Shown here: positions 1-10,700 of the stretch, piece by piece
Layout: each line of letters starts with the position of its first letter
Numbering within the stretch: position 1 is the stretch's first letter
DNA from: Chenopodium formosanum
Lineage: Eukaryota > Streptophyta > Magnoliopsida > Caryophyllales > Amaranthaceae
NCBI GenBank assembly: GCA_024500155.1
Contig: CM044874.1
Coordinates: 45,482,384-45,546,383, forward strand
DNA: 64,000 nucleotides
Reading direction: 5' to 3'
Made by a program: the position numbers and the translations under genes
The notes under the pieces: model-generated
What the model saw: only the letters and a program-made list of their open reading frames with translations
What the model was told of the DNA's origin: nothing
Databases searched by the model: none

Positions 1-526
1 CACTTGTTTACAGTTCATGTTCTTGTTTCTGCTAGGCTGCTGTTTGGTTTTGTTGCTGCTGTTTGGCAGGTGGTGCAGTTTTTGGTTCTGTTCTTGTTGC
101 TATTTGCTTGCTCTTGGTGGCAGTTGGTCTGGTGCTTGCTAGGTGCTGCTGTTCTGGGTGTGGCAGAGGTTTTAAGCTTGCAGTTTGCTTGTAGATGCCT
201 TGTCTTTAACAGAAATCCTTCGTTTATTTAGGCTTTTGTTGTTTTGGTGGTTTTTATGTTGTTTGCCTTGTTGTTAGTTGCTTGTGTTGTTGTCTGGTCC
301 TGGTTTCCAGAACCCTTCCTAGAAGGTGGCTGGAAATCTGAGTCTAGTTTGTTCTAGGCCCTTCCTAGAACCCTTCCTAGAAGGTGGCTAGGTAGGATCT
401 AGAACTGGTTTTGGGGGGTTAGCCTATTATACAGGTCTTGTGGTGTTCAGGTGGTAGTTATAACTTAGCTCTTGTAAGTTGTAACTTTCTCTCTTTGGTA
501 ATAAAATCTTATTTACCAAAAAAAAA
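1..526 (+). mobile_element. 3' end of a plant L1-type LINE (LINE-a), truncated by the window edge
   Basis: This is T/G-rich, CTG/TTG-rich 3' UTR sequence ending in an A9 tail at 518-526. The last 200 bp match the end of LINE-b: both have repeated CCCTTCCTAGAAGGTGG blocks (about 312-330 and 370-390 here), a terminal hairpin, and TTTGGTAAT followed by an A tail. The sequence after the tail (GGGTACATCCGAG) is uninterrupted at about 63221 in the related Tat-2 leader, which marks the insertion point. The coding part and the left target duplication lie outside the window. Confidence 0.85.
457..485 (+). other. LINE-a 3'-terminal hairpin
   Basis: GTTATAACTTA pairs with TAAGTTGTAAC around a 7-nt loop, giving an 11-bp stem with one wobble pair. 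It lies about 30 bp before the A tail. LINE-b has the same hairpin at 26663-26691. Conserved 3' stem-loops are known as RT recognition sites in some L1-clade plant LINEs; that role here is inferred. Confidence 0.6.
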
Positions 527-1594
527 GGGTACATCCGAGATCGTTGAATTCACCAAACCATAGAAGCGAGTTTTTTCTAAAATTCGTGGTGTCCCATTCA
601 CTCGCGCCAACCCTTCACGGTTAGGCTTCCGCGCGGTGCATTCGGAAAATTAACCAAGGACCCTCTATTGACTAAACCATATCCCAAACTTTAGAGAACT
701 AGAGCCATGGTTAGGTTGCAAACTCATTGCATCATATTGTGCTTACTTGACTAATTGTGCATATGATATATGTTTTCCTTAACCGTTTGTTAGACTAGTG
801 TTAAGACTAAAATAAATTACTAACAGAACTTTGCCTAATTAATTAATTTGAGTAAATAAAGTCTAATATTTTTAATCAGAATTGACCTAGTACGACTTTA
901 CGCATACCCCTATTGATTAATAACACCGAAAACAGTCTCAAATTGATGCTCCAGCATTGGCGCCAAAATCTAAACTGTAGCGCCACTTTGTGGAGTGTGG
1001 CGCCTGGCGACAACTCTGTCATCTAGCGCTACACTACACGGTGTGGCGCCAGTCCTGTCGTTTTGGCGACAGTTCGGTTTATTGCTCGAGTCATCACCTA
1101 GTGTCTAATTAACCAGTTTGCTATATAATTCAGTTAAATTTCGCTGTCAATTACACTTTGTTAAGTCATTAATTGAGTCTAGATACTATGTCACATAGTC
1201 TAGCCACATGGTGATGACACGAGTCTTAACGTACCACCTACGCTCACTAGTCCTAGCACACACTTTGAGTATATGTCACCATGACCATGTCTTACGCTCA
1301 TGCATGAGTCGGCCTTTTCCGTCATTTGAGTTGGGGGTACATTCTATTCCTAATTCTTCATATCCCTCCATCTACATCATTTTCCTTCACATTGTATTCC
1401 AATCTTTCTTCACTTCCTCCATCCATTGCATGTTGAATAAAGTTTGAGTCAAATAATTAACAATGAATATCCCCAAATTCCTTTTCCACAGTACTTGGTC
1501 AAGGAGAGAAGGGCGATTAATCAAGGACAACACCTTTGTTCAAGTCTTACTTTTTGATTAACCGATTCCTCAAAAGAGGAAGGCTAAAAAGATA

Positions 1595-1720
1595 ATGGCA
1601 ACTAAAGAGGAAGTTAATGAACTTAGGAATCAATTGAATGACGTGACTGAGGTTTTAAAGGCTTTAACCCTCGAAATTGATGACCGTGTGAAGCAACAAC
1701 AAATGAACCTCATGAAAGAA
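1595..1720 (+). pseudogene. Tat-1 gag, N-terminal 42 codons (split by LINE-b)
   Basis: The ATG at 1595 opens a charged, helix-forming stretch beginning MATKEEVNEL that stays open to the LINE-b insertion point. Reading resumes in the same frame after the LINE: the duplicated target site encodes NLMKE on the left and NLMQE on the right. The product would be the N-terminus of a Ty3/gypsy structural protein of the virus-like particle. I chose this start because it is the first ATG in the frame that joins the gag downstream. Family-level homology of this N-terminus alone is weak; the assignment rests on the downstream half at 26751-27589. Confidence 0.7.
1706..1720 (+). repeat. Target-site duplication of LINE-b, left copy
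   Basis: AACCTCATGAAAGAA here matches AACCTCATGCAAGAA at 26736-26750, just after the A tail, with one mismatch. The first two A of the right copy may belong to the tail, so the duplication is 13-15 bp. It restores the gag reading frame of the host Tat-1 element, which supports the call. Confidence 0.85.
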
Positions 1721-1824
1721 GAAATCATTTTGTTGAGGTTTGACTTTCATTGACTTTCTCTCTTCTCTCTCTTCTCCATGGTTCTTCATCTTTGATCGGT
1801 TTTCTTCATCAATTTTGGATTTCA

Positions 1825-3255
1825 ATGGCTAAGAAGAAGAAGCAGAATACTTCTACACCTCAAGTAGTGCAACAGAAGAATACTCATGAAGCTTTTGACA
1901 CGATTTTGCAGAATTTGAGAAATTCAGGTACATCGTTTGTTACTAGTCCGATTGAAGAGGTAGTTGAATTGGTTACTCCGGCGCCGGCGTTAGTGCACCC
2001 AGCATGTGGAGCTATTCCCAGAAGCGATGCTGAGACTAATGCTATGTTTGCTAAAGCTACTGCTAGGCCAGATTCGAGACATTCCAATGGAATAGTACCA
2101 AGGGTTTTTGGGTTTACTGTTCCATTGGTTACCAGAAGATCTGAGCAACGATCTGAGCCAATAATTCCTCCTCGTCATCCTTCACCTTCTCTAGAGCAGA
2201 ATACGCATAAATACAGTGAGGATCGGGCTGCTCTTTTCACTGGAAATTTGGCTGCCAAAGGAGCTTCTCTGTCTTTTGTTGCTCCGAAAGTCCAGGAAGG
2301 GAAGCAAATTGCTGAATTACAAGAATCCGAGCTTGAAGCAAGTAATCAAAAATGGTCTAATGCTTTAGTTTTCTATGTGGTTGGCTTTTACCCTGCTATT
2401 GTTGTTGTTCTTCGATTTTTTGCTCAACAATGGAGTGATATGCAAAAACCAGATGTTTATTAGCATGATGATGGGTACTTTATCATTAATCTATGTTCTA
2501 GTGATGATAAAGATACTATACTCTGTTCTGGTCCTCATATGTTCCTTGGGAAACCAGTAATAGTGAAGCCTTGGTGTCCTAAATTTGACTTTAATGCTGA
2601 AATTCTGAGAACTGTTCCTCTCTGGGTTAAGTTTCCTAATCTCCCACTTAATTGTTGGGGATCTAACACTCTTAGCCGCATTGGTAGTTTTCTTGGAGTG
2701 CCAATTTGTGCTGACGAGTGTACTACTAGATAACTTAGAGTGTCTTTTGCTAGGGTCCTAATTGAAATTGATGTTACAAAGCCTATGCCTAACTTTGTCT
2801 TGGTTGAGTGTCCTTCAAAGGAGCTATTAGAGCTCAAGGTAGTGTATGAGTGGGCTCCACCTTTTTGTTCTAAGTGCAACAAGGTTGGTCATGATTGCAC
2901 TATTAAACCTGCTTTTGCTAAGCCTAAGCAGGTTCATAAGCAGCCAGCTCCTGTTTCTCCTAAGCAAAAGCAGGCCTGGGTTCCTAAGCCTAGCCAAGCT
3001 CCTACTCCCATTGTTGATGTTGGTGCTTCTGTTCATGGACAATCTGTCATTACTCCACATGTTAATACTTCTCAAAATTTAAATGAGGGGTGGAGAATAG
3101 TTGGAAGGAACACAAAAAGCCAGCAAACTAGAGTTCATCAGCCTGCCTCTACCTCTAATGCTTTTGTTGCTTTATTTGCAAATGAAATGAATGGTGCAGG
3201 TGGTTTCACTATAAATCTAAGCGGGGCTGAGGTTAATCCCTCTTTGGTGTCATGA
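1825..3255 (+). pseudogene. LINE-b ORF1, nucleic-acid-binding protein with zinc knuckle
   Basis: One reading frame of 477 codons starts at the ATG at 1825 (MAKKKKQ, a basic N-terminus) and runs to the TGA at 3253-3255. Only two in-frame stops break it: TAG at 2461 and TAA at 2731. The middle, about 2500-2830, resembles the DUF4283 domain of plant L1 ORF1 proteins (motifs VPLWVKFPNLPL and FARVLIEID). A cysteine knuckle follows at about 2850-2900 (PPFCSKCNKVGHDC); its last spacing, H-x-C, is shorter than the usual H-x4-C. In the family this protein coats the LINE RNA. The TGA stop overlaps the ATG of ORF2. A start upstream at 1750 is possible but less likely than the basic MAKKKK start. Confidence 0.85.
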
Positions 3256-3686
3256 TTTACTCTATTTGGAATGTTAGGGGCCTGAATGACCTTGGCAAAG
3301 TTGCCTCTGTAAAGAGGTTGCTTCATTCCCATTCAGTTGATGTTGTTGGTCTTCTTGAAACAAAAAATCAAAGTGAAAAATGTTCTCACTTATCAGAGGA
3401 AGTTTGGCTCTTCTTGGCTTTGGATGTGTAATTAAGATCATTCTCCCAAAGGGAGGATCTGACTTGGTTGGACTGCAGATAGAGTAACTGTTAATGTCTT
3501 GGAGATTCATGAACAGTTCATTCATTGTAGTGTCGTTTCTAAGGACCTATCTACTCAAATTCATCTCATTGTTGTCTATGGGCTTCACTCCATTCATGAT
3601 AGGCTTCCTTTGTGGGAAGGAATTAGAAGCATCTCTATTCAGCATTCTCCTTGGCTTTGTGCTGGTGACTATAACTTTGTTCTTCA
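3252..3686 (+). pseudogene. LINE-b ORF2, N-terminal part of AP-type endonuclease
   Basis: ORF2 begins at 3252 with MIYSIWNVRGLND, the usual opening of plant L1 endonucleases (W-N-x-R-G-L), followed by DVVGLLETK, which carries the conserved E. A stop occurs near 3427, and a frame change leads to the segment ending PWLCAGDYNFVLH, the G-D-x-N block. The frame breaks at 3686, where Copia-1 inserted; it resumes at 14085. In living LINEs this domain nicks the target DNA to prime reverse transcription. The ATG overlaps the ORF1 stop as ATGA. Confidence 0.85.
3682..3686 (+). repeat. Copia-1 target-site duplication, left copy (CTTCA)
   Basis: CTTCA occurs directly before the LTR start (TGAAA) and again at 14085-14089 directly after the LTR end (AACA). 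Joining the two sides once restores the LINE endonuclease frame. Confidence 0.9.
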
Positions 3687-5088
3687 TGAAAAAAATGGTG
3701 TCCTTCGAACAAGTGTACTATTCCGTTAGTGGGTTCAGAATTATTCGAAAGCTAATATATTCAGTGAGGTCAAGGGATCGGAATGCCTGGGTGGAGGCCG
3801 CTTCCGATCAGTAATATTAATGAATAATTAATATTACAGCTTAATCTTGACTGAACCCTTCGGGTCACACCCAAGCATTCAACAAACCGAACCGACGAAT
3901 TAATTCGGAAGGAATTAATGAGTCGACCGAGTAATATTTATTTAGACGTTGGAAATTCGAGCTTAGAGCGTCGAAACCGATTGTCGGAAGTCGAGTCGAA
4001 AAATAGTGAAAGACGAGACGAGAAATAGTAATAAATCAACAAAAGACCAAAATACCCCTAGCATCGAAATGCCCAAGAAAACCGAGTGCTAAGGGCGTAT
4101 GGCCTAGCATGGTGGCTAGCATGCGCACCAAGCCGAGCCTAGGCTGGCTGGTGCGTGCTAGCGCACCCATGCTAGCATCGCAAGGCTAGGCGCTGCCTAG
4201 TGCGTGCTAGCATGCTTGGCACATCCTTGTGCGCGCAATGGCTAGCAAGCCATGCCGCAACAAGCTGCAGCTGCTAGCACGCTAGGCGCGCGAGCTCGCC
4301 ACATCTTGCAGCAGCATTGCTAGGCCATTGCTGGCTGCCTAGCAGCGCTGGCCAAGGCAAAAGGCCAGTAGCAGCCCGCACAAGCATGCTGGGCTTGCTG
4401 GCCAGCAGAGCCTGGTAGCCCGCATGCGAGTGCTGGGCCTGCTAGGCTTGCTGGGCGTGGATGCCACGGACAGCAGCACATGGCAGCCCACCTTGGCTGC
4501 CTTGGTGCCCAAGGGTGGGTGCCACGAGGCTAGTGGTCCTTGAGTGTGTGTGGAGTGAGGTGGCCGGTTATGGGAGAGGGAGTGGGGAGCAAGTTTGGTC
4601 CCCCCCTTCTCCAAGTGGTCCTCACCTAACCACTCACATGAGCTTGCCACTTGTTGATTTATTACTAGCTTGATTATTAATTTTATTTTAGCTTTAAAAT
4701 AAAATGGAAAAATCATACTATCCCACATTGATGGGAGAGTAAATGATACTCCCATCATTTCCTATAAATACCCAAGTATGGGCATTGGGAATGATGCTTG
4801 AGTAAGAGTTGAAAAAGGCATCACAATTAGTGAAAACCTTTGAACTCAATATAATTACTCGGGTTTTATTGGTCGAGTCTTGCTAACCCCAAGACATTGG
4901 ACCTAGTCGGTTTTGTTGGTGCGGGTGGACTTCGTTGGTGGTCTCCGTGTGAGCGGGACTTGAAGCTTTCAAGTAAGAGCTCATTTTGGAGCGAAGCACG
5001 TGTCAAAGGTAAATAGCTTATCTTAATCTTGTGATTAATTTAATTATGTTTATGATTTTATTTATTGCGAGAGCGGTCTTGTTTTTTA
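3687..5088 (+). repeat. Copia-1 5' LTR (3' end lost)
   Basis: It aligns with 12644-14042 in the 3' LTR. Homology stops at the T-run near 5086; the last 42 bp of the 3' LTR (14043-14084, ending CCCCAACA) have no counterpart here, and no TGGTATCAG primer site follows. The LTR has a GC-rich half (about 4080-4460) dense in GCTAGC palindromes, then an AT-rich core promoter. The first bases show G-to-A and C-to-T changes relative to the 3' copy. Confidence 0.9.
4763..4770 (+). promoter_or_regulatory. Copia-1 LTR TATA box
   Basis: TATAAATA lies in the 5' LTR, preceded by a short inverted repeat (ATGGGAGAGTAAATGATACTCCCAT region). The 3' LTR has TACAAATA at the matching place, so its promoter is mutated. 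Confidence 0.55.
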
Positions 5089-7789
5089 GCTTATCATGAT
5101 ATATTTTCAAGGTGTTTTTATGGCTTAATTTTTCAGGTTTTAAGTTGCTTATTAGATTAGTAACTCGTTTTTTCCGATTTTTACCTCGTATTAGAGCTGT
5201 CTTCAGCTCCCGAATCCATATTTCGACCCAAAAATAGTGAATTTTGGGTGGAAAAGGCATTATGGAAATGGTTTTACTCTTATAGGGCTCGGTTTTTAGC
5301 CAAAAAACGATCAGAAATGCATTTTTCGAGGGATTTTTCGTTTTGTCGAAAAATTTTAAGTCTTTCTAAACCTTAAAAATTGATTGCATATTTATGGTGG
5401 TTATGAATTTGGTTCTTTCCTTTATTTATATGCAATTTTAGACCACTTCAAGCATGATTACTTGGTAGTAAGTGGTGCTTGAAAGTTTGGTTTTTTTTTC
5501 TTCACATAATTGCAAATTAATTGCATTAAGTGTGAAATTGTTGTTCTTTGTTGCTTCCAAGTACTAAAGATTCAATCTTTATTTATGATAAGTGATTGAA
5601 ACTTTGAGTTACTAAATTCCATGAATTTTGGTTAAACTTTGTTGATTTAATCATTTTTAGTTGATTGGAATCATAAAGTTTAAAACTTGTGATTGAAATT
5701 GGTTTATCTTCATATTGGAATATATAATTTTTCATGGAGTCACAAGTATTAAAGTTGGAGTCTTTATTGAACTTATGTTCATTTTTTCCAACTCCCTTTT
5801 ATTTTGTCAAAATCTCAAGATTAATTTAAAGTTATTAAATTAATAGTGAGAATTGCCCTATTTTATTTCATTACACCAAGTTAAACCAATTTTATTAAAG
5901 AATGGTTCTTGGAAATAAATTTGGTTAATTGCTTTTGGATGAATTATTTAAGTTGGACTTGTAATTTTTCATTTTTCCTCAAAATTGATTCTAAAATTAA
6001 TTTAGAATTAATTTATAATGTCACACACAAAATCGACAATTTTCGAAACATTAGCACGCAACACGAGGCCTAAGAACCCCGAGCTAGCTCTCCGCCAGCT
6101 GGGCTGCTCACGCAACCCATATGTGGCTGCCGTGGTTGCTAAGCACTTCGTTCTTAGGTGCTTGGTGATGTGCGTGTGTGTGTGCGAGGAAGGGCGTGGG
6201 CTGCTGCTCGCTGCCAGCAGCATAGCGCGCCAGCCAGCAGCAAGCAGCAGCATGACGCAGCAGCAGCATAATGTTGTGCGCGTTGTGCATGCTGCTACGC
6301 TTGGCTGGGCTGGGCGTAGCGCATGCGAGCACAAGCAACCCACATGCATGTTTGGTGTTGCGGGGGTGCGCATGGGCATACTACGTGCTTGTTGTACGGT
6401 ACGTACAATCCCATAATTGGCACAATAACCCCGGGTTATTAAGGCGATGCTATTTTAAAGTTAATTTTAGCGTTGCTTAATATGTAAGTAAAGGTATTTT
6501 TTGGACTCCAAGTCTTAGTGCTAGGCACTTAGACATTTTTGGAATACGTATTTTGCTTAAATTGTTGTTTTAATTATTTTAATTATTTTGTTTATTTAAT
6601 TTAAATTTTTGGAGGCTAAGCCTCGGGTTTTGAGCGACATTTGCAAAATTAATTTTGGCAAATATTTGGGTTCACCGACTTAATTTATTGGATTAGTTAA
6701 GTGGGAGCGTCTCTAACTTATTTCCATAACCGGTTAAAACAACTTTGACTAGTTTAATTAGGCGTGTTAATTGGATTAACCACCTAGATTAGTTACTAGT
6801 TCTCGCGCGTTTTATGCATTGTTACTTGTTTATCGTTGTAAAATGCATGGGCCATTCACAAATAGTGAATGGATGAATGGAATGTAAAATTCTCTCACAG
6901 GTTTTATGAAATGGCAACTAGTGGGGCCCGATTAGGATAGAAAATACGGACTGTGATCCGTGATGTATTTTTGTAAATCTAAATACGATCTGCGAACCGT
7001 TGAGTATTTTTGTACCTTAATATTTAGATTAGTCCTAATCGTAGATACTAGCAATTGTAATATTTTGGTCAAGTCTTGAAGACGGGGTTCTTAGAAGACA
7101 AAGCCATGAAATTGCAAATGAAGACCTTTTGAAGACTTGAAGATCTCAAGGGGTCATGCTAGTTGCCAAATGCATCTCTATTTATGTTTTCGATATATAT
7201 TTATGTTTATATATATATGAATTATATGTTAGATGCATGTTTAGGATTTCGAATGTTGAGATGATTAATTAAGTTCACTTAAATCAACCAACATAGAAAC
7301 CCTAGGTCCCTAAAATATTGAGTAAAACTTGCCATTCCAAAACACACTTACCAACCGAACGAGGGTAGTGGTGGGCTACACCAAAGCGAGGCATCACTAC
7401 TTCTCCAAGGAACGTAAGGCATACCGGGTATGCAAGGTGGTTTTGGTTATACTCAACGATATGAGTGATGGAGTCCTAACATGTCGTAGCAAAGTGAATA
7501 AATTGTTTAGAGAGCATTGGATGCGACGATTTATTCAACCAAGAGTGGCTTGGAGCCATTATCAAAGCGTTGCTTACCTTAGGAGATTGAGTGTTAAGAC
7601 AAGCCAAAGCATGCTTAACCACTCTTTGTTTCTTTGGATCTTGGAATCGACTTATTCTCACCTAAAATGGGGATAATCTTTTATGTGTGAATAAGACGTT
7701 TTAAATAAGTTTGATTAAAATGCATGAATTCAATCTTATTTAAGTATAATGAATGGATTTTCATTTCAAATTATTTCAATTGTAGAATC
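5089..7789 (+). other. Copia-1 leader, non-coding, possible intron
   Basis: This is 2.7 kb with no credible ORF. It is AT-rich except for a GC-rich island at about 6050-6380 (GCAGCAG and GCTAGC-type sequence). A pair of small hairpins lies at 6946-7000. A T-rich tract ends in TTGTAG at 7780-7785, four bases before the gag ATG, and looks like a 3' splice site. A donor-like CAAAG|GTAAAT lies upstream in U5 at 5009. Parts of the leader resemble the Copia-2 leader. Confidence 0.6.
6946..7000 (+). other. Copia-1 leader hairpin pair
   Basis: The first hairpin (6946-6961) is ACGGA paired with TCCGT around loop CTGTGA. The second (6985-7000) is ACGAT facing ACCGT around loop CTGCGA, with one mismatch. 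Each is followed by GTATTTTTGTA. The same pair occurs at 17032-17085 in Copia-2 with compensatory changes. Confidence 0.6.
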
Positions 7790-10700
7790 ATGTCTTCAAA
7801 TAACTCAAACAACCAATTCTCGTTACGCTCAATTCTCGACAAGGAAAAGCTGAGTGGGCCAAATTTTCTTGATTTGCAAAGGAACTTGCAAATTGTTCTC
7901 ATGCAAGAGCAAAAGGAATATGTCCTTGATGAGGAAATGCCCGAGGCTCCCAATGAGGAGGTGACTCAAGCTGCCCTAAATCGATGGCAAAATGCCAATC
8001 GAGATGTCAAATGCATCATGTTGGCCACAATGTCTCCTGAGCTTCAAAAGACTTTCTTTGAAAAAGAGACAGCTTTTGAGATCATTTCTGAATTGCAGAA
8101 TATGTTCCAAGAGCAGGCCCGAATTGAAAGGTTTGAAACCCACAGGAAGATCCTTGAGAGCAAGCTCATAAAAGGAGAGCCAGTTAGCGCACATGTACTC
8201 AAAATGATTGGATTGTTTGAAAACATGGGAAGGCTTGATGCGGGGTATTCAACCGAAATGGCAATTGACATCATTCTCCACTCGCTGCACAAAGGCTATG
8301 ATCAGTTCAAGATGAACTATAATATGCACAACATGGAGAAAACCCTCACTGAGCTTCATGGTATGTTGAAGCAAGCTGAGCAAACGCTAAAGGATGAGGG
8401 AAAGCATGATATGCTCATGATTAAAAAGGGCAAGCCGTTCAAATTTTCGAGCAAGAAGAAGAAAGGCTTTAAGGGGAAAGGTAAGAAGAAAACTTTTCCG
8501 CCGAAGTCTAAAGCTACCAAGGATAAGAAGGTAGCGTCTTCTAAATCTGATTTCGAATGTTTCTACTTCAAGAAGAAGGGACATTGGAAGAGAGATTGCC
8601 TCAAGTTCAAGGAAGATAAGAAGAACGGAACCGTTGCTTCTGAATCAGGTATATTCGTTATAGACTTTAAATTCACTAGCTTAACATCATGGGTATTAGA
8701 TACCGGATGTGGCTCACACCTTTGTTCCAATTCTCAAGGACTAAGAAACGCTAGAAGGCTAGAGAAGGGAGAGATTGAACTCCGGGTCGGCAATGGAGCC
8801 AGAATTGGTGTCGTATCCGTAGGAACTCTCAGTTTGTCTTTGCCCACCGGGCTAGTTTTGGAACTCGATAATGTTTATTATGTTCCTAACATTACCAAAA
8901 ACATTATTTCAATTTCGGTGTTGGACGCCAAAGGTTTTGAATTTCGAGTAAAGGACAAAGAATGTTCGTTTTATCTCGATAATGTTTTATATGGTATTGC
9001 ACATTCTGAAAATGGCCTTTATGTGCTTTCTTTAGAAAAAACAAGTTTATAATGTGAATAATGATACCAAAAGAGCTAAGACCATAGAGTCAAATCAGAC
9101 TTACTTGTGGCATTGTCGTCTTGGCCACATCAACATCAAATGCATCAAGAAACTTCTACAAGAAGGTGTTCTTGACTCTTTCGATTTAGAATCGTTTGAG
9201 AATTGCGAGGGATGTCTATTAGGCAATATGATTAAACAACCATTCACCAAGTTGGGAGAAAGGGCAAGTGACTTATTGGGTCTTATACATACCGATGTAT
9301 GTGGACTAATGAGCTCAACCACAAGAAATGGACATCGATATTTCATCACTTTCACACACGACTATAGTAGATATGGCTATGTCTACCTCATGTCGTATAA
9401 ATATGAATCATTTGAAAAATTCAAAGAATTTCAGAGTGAAGTTGAAAATCAGCTTGGCAAGAACATCAAAGCCCTTCGATCGGATCGAGGTGGTGAATAC
9501 TTGAGCCAAGAATTCGATGACCATCTGAAAGAAAAGGGTGTACTTTCAGAGTTAACACCTCTAGGAACTCCACAATGGAACGGAGTATCCGAAAGGAGAA
9601 ATCGAACCTTGTTAAACATGGTACGATCAACAATGGGTCTTAGTGATCTTCCTATCTCTTTCTGGGGACACACACTTCTAACTGCGGCACTAACACTGAA
9701 CCGTGTTCCATCAAAAGCTGTAGAAAACACTCCATATGAATTATGGACGAAGAAACCTCCCGGGTTATCTTTTCTAAAGATATGGGGATGCGAAGCATAT
9801 GTCAAGAAATTGATTTCTGACAAACTTCATCCCAAAATTGACAAGGTTTACTTTGTGAGCTACCCAAAAGAACAAAGTGTTTGTTGCTCGCGATGGTGTC
9901 TTTTTGGAGAAGGAGCACCTTTCCAAAATGACAAGTGGGAGGAAAATCGAACTCGACGAAGTTCGTGAGGATGAGCAACAAAATCATAATGACAGTCAAA
10001 GTGCTCAAACATCATCTGTTAACACAGGTCAAAATGATCAAAATGTGCAAAGTCGAACCGACAATGCAAATGCTCAATCCATTACCCTACGTAGGTCTTA
10101 GGGGCCGAGATCTCAACCTGATAGATATCTTGGTTTAGTATTAACCGAGAATCAGGACATCCTGATTATGGATGGAGATGAACCGGCAACCTATAAGCAA
10201 GCGATGGCAAGCACCGACTCTGCTAAATGGCAAGAGGCCATGAGATCTGAAATGGATTCCATGTTTGAAATTCAAGTCTGGGACTTGGTTGACTTACCCG
10301 AAGGTTATACACCTATTGGATGTAAGTGGATTTTCAAGTTGAAAACCGACAATGATGGAAATGTATTCATTTACAAAGCTAGATTGGTGGCAAAAGGTTA
10401 TAGACAAGTTCATGGTATTGATTACGATGAAACCTTTTCACCAGTCGCAATGCTTAAATCCGTTTGGATCCTCCTAGCGATTGCTGCATATTACAATTAT
10501 GAAATATGGCAGATGGACATCAAACCCGCCTTCCTTAATGGTTATTTGGAAGAAAGTGTGTATATGACACAGCCTGAAGGTTTTGTCGACCAAAACAATG
10601 CTAGGAAAGTTTGTAAGCTTAAGAAGTCCATTTATGGATTAAAGCAAGCAAGCAGAAGTTGGAATCTGGGATTCGATGAAGCCATCAGTAAGTTTGGTTT

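Larger units (their letters stand above)
527..1720 (+). mobile_element. Tat/Ogre-like gypsy element Tat-1: leader and start of gag (left part)
   Basis: From 527 to about 1290 the sequence is collinear with the leader of Tat-2 at 63222-64000, which sits behind an LTR and primer site. It is therefore internal leader DNA, not an LTR. It holds a cluster of GGCGCC palindromes at about 955-1060. No ORF of note occurs before the gag start at 1595. The element is cut on the left by LINE-a, then by LINE-b at 1720, and resumes at 26751. Lineage is inferred from the Tat-2 primer site and LTR start. Confidence 0.75.

Noticed and set aside
4339..4758. 139-codon minus-strand ORF, with a near-identical copy at 13296-13715
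   Set aside because: It lies in both LTRs of Copia-1 only because the LTR is duplicated. It covers GC-rich palindromic DNA and has no recognisable domain.
6008..6416. Overlapping 123- to 132-codon ORFs on both strands
   Set aside because: They fall in the GC-rich leader island of Copia-1, are Ala/Cys/Arg-rich, and are open in several frames at once, as composition would predict.
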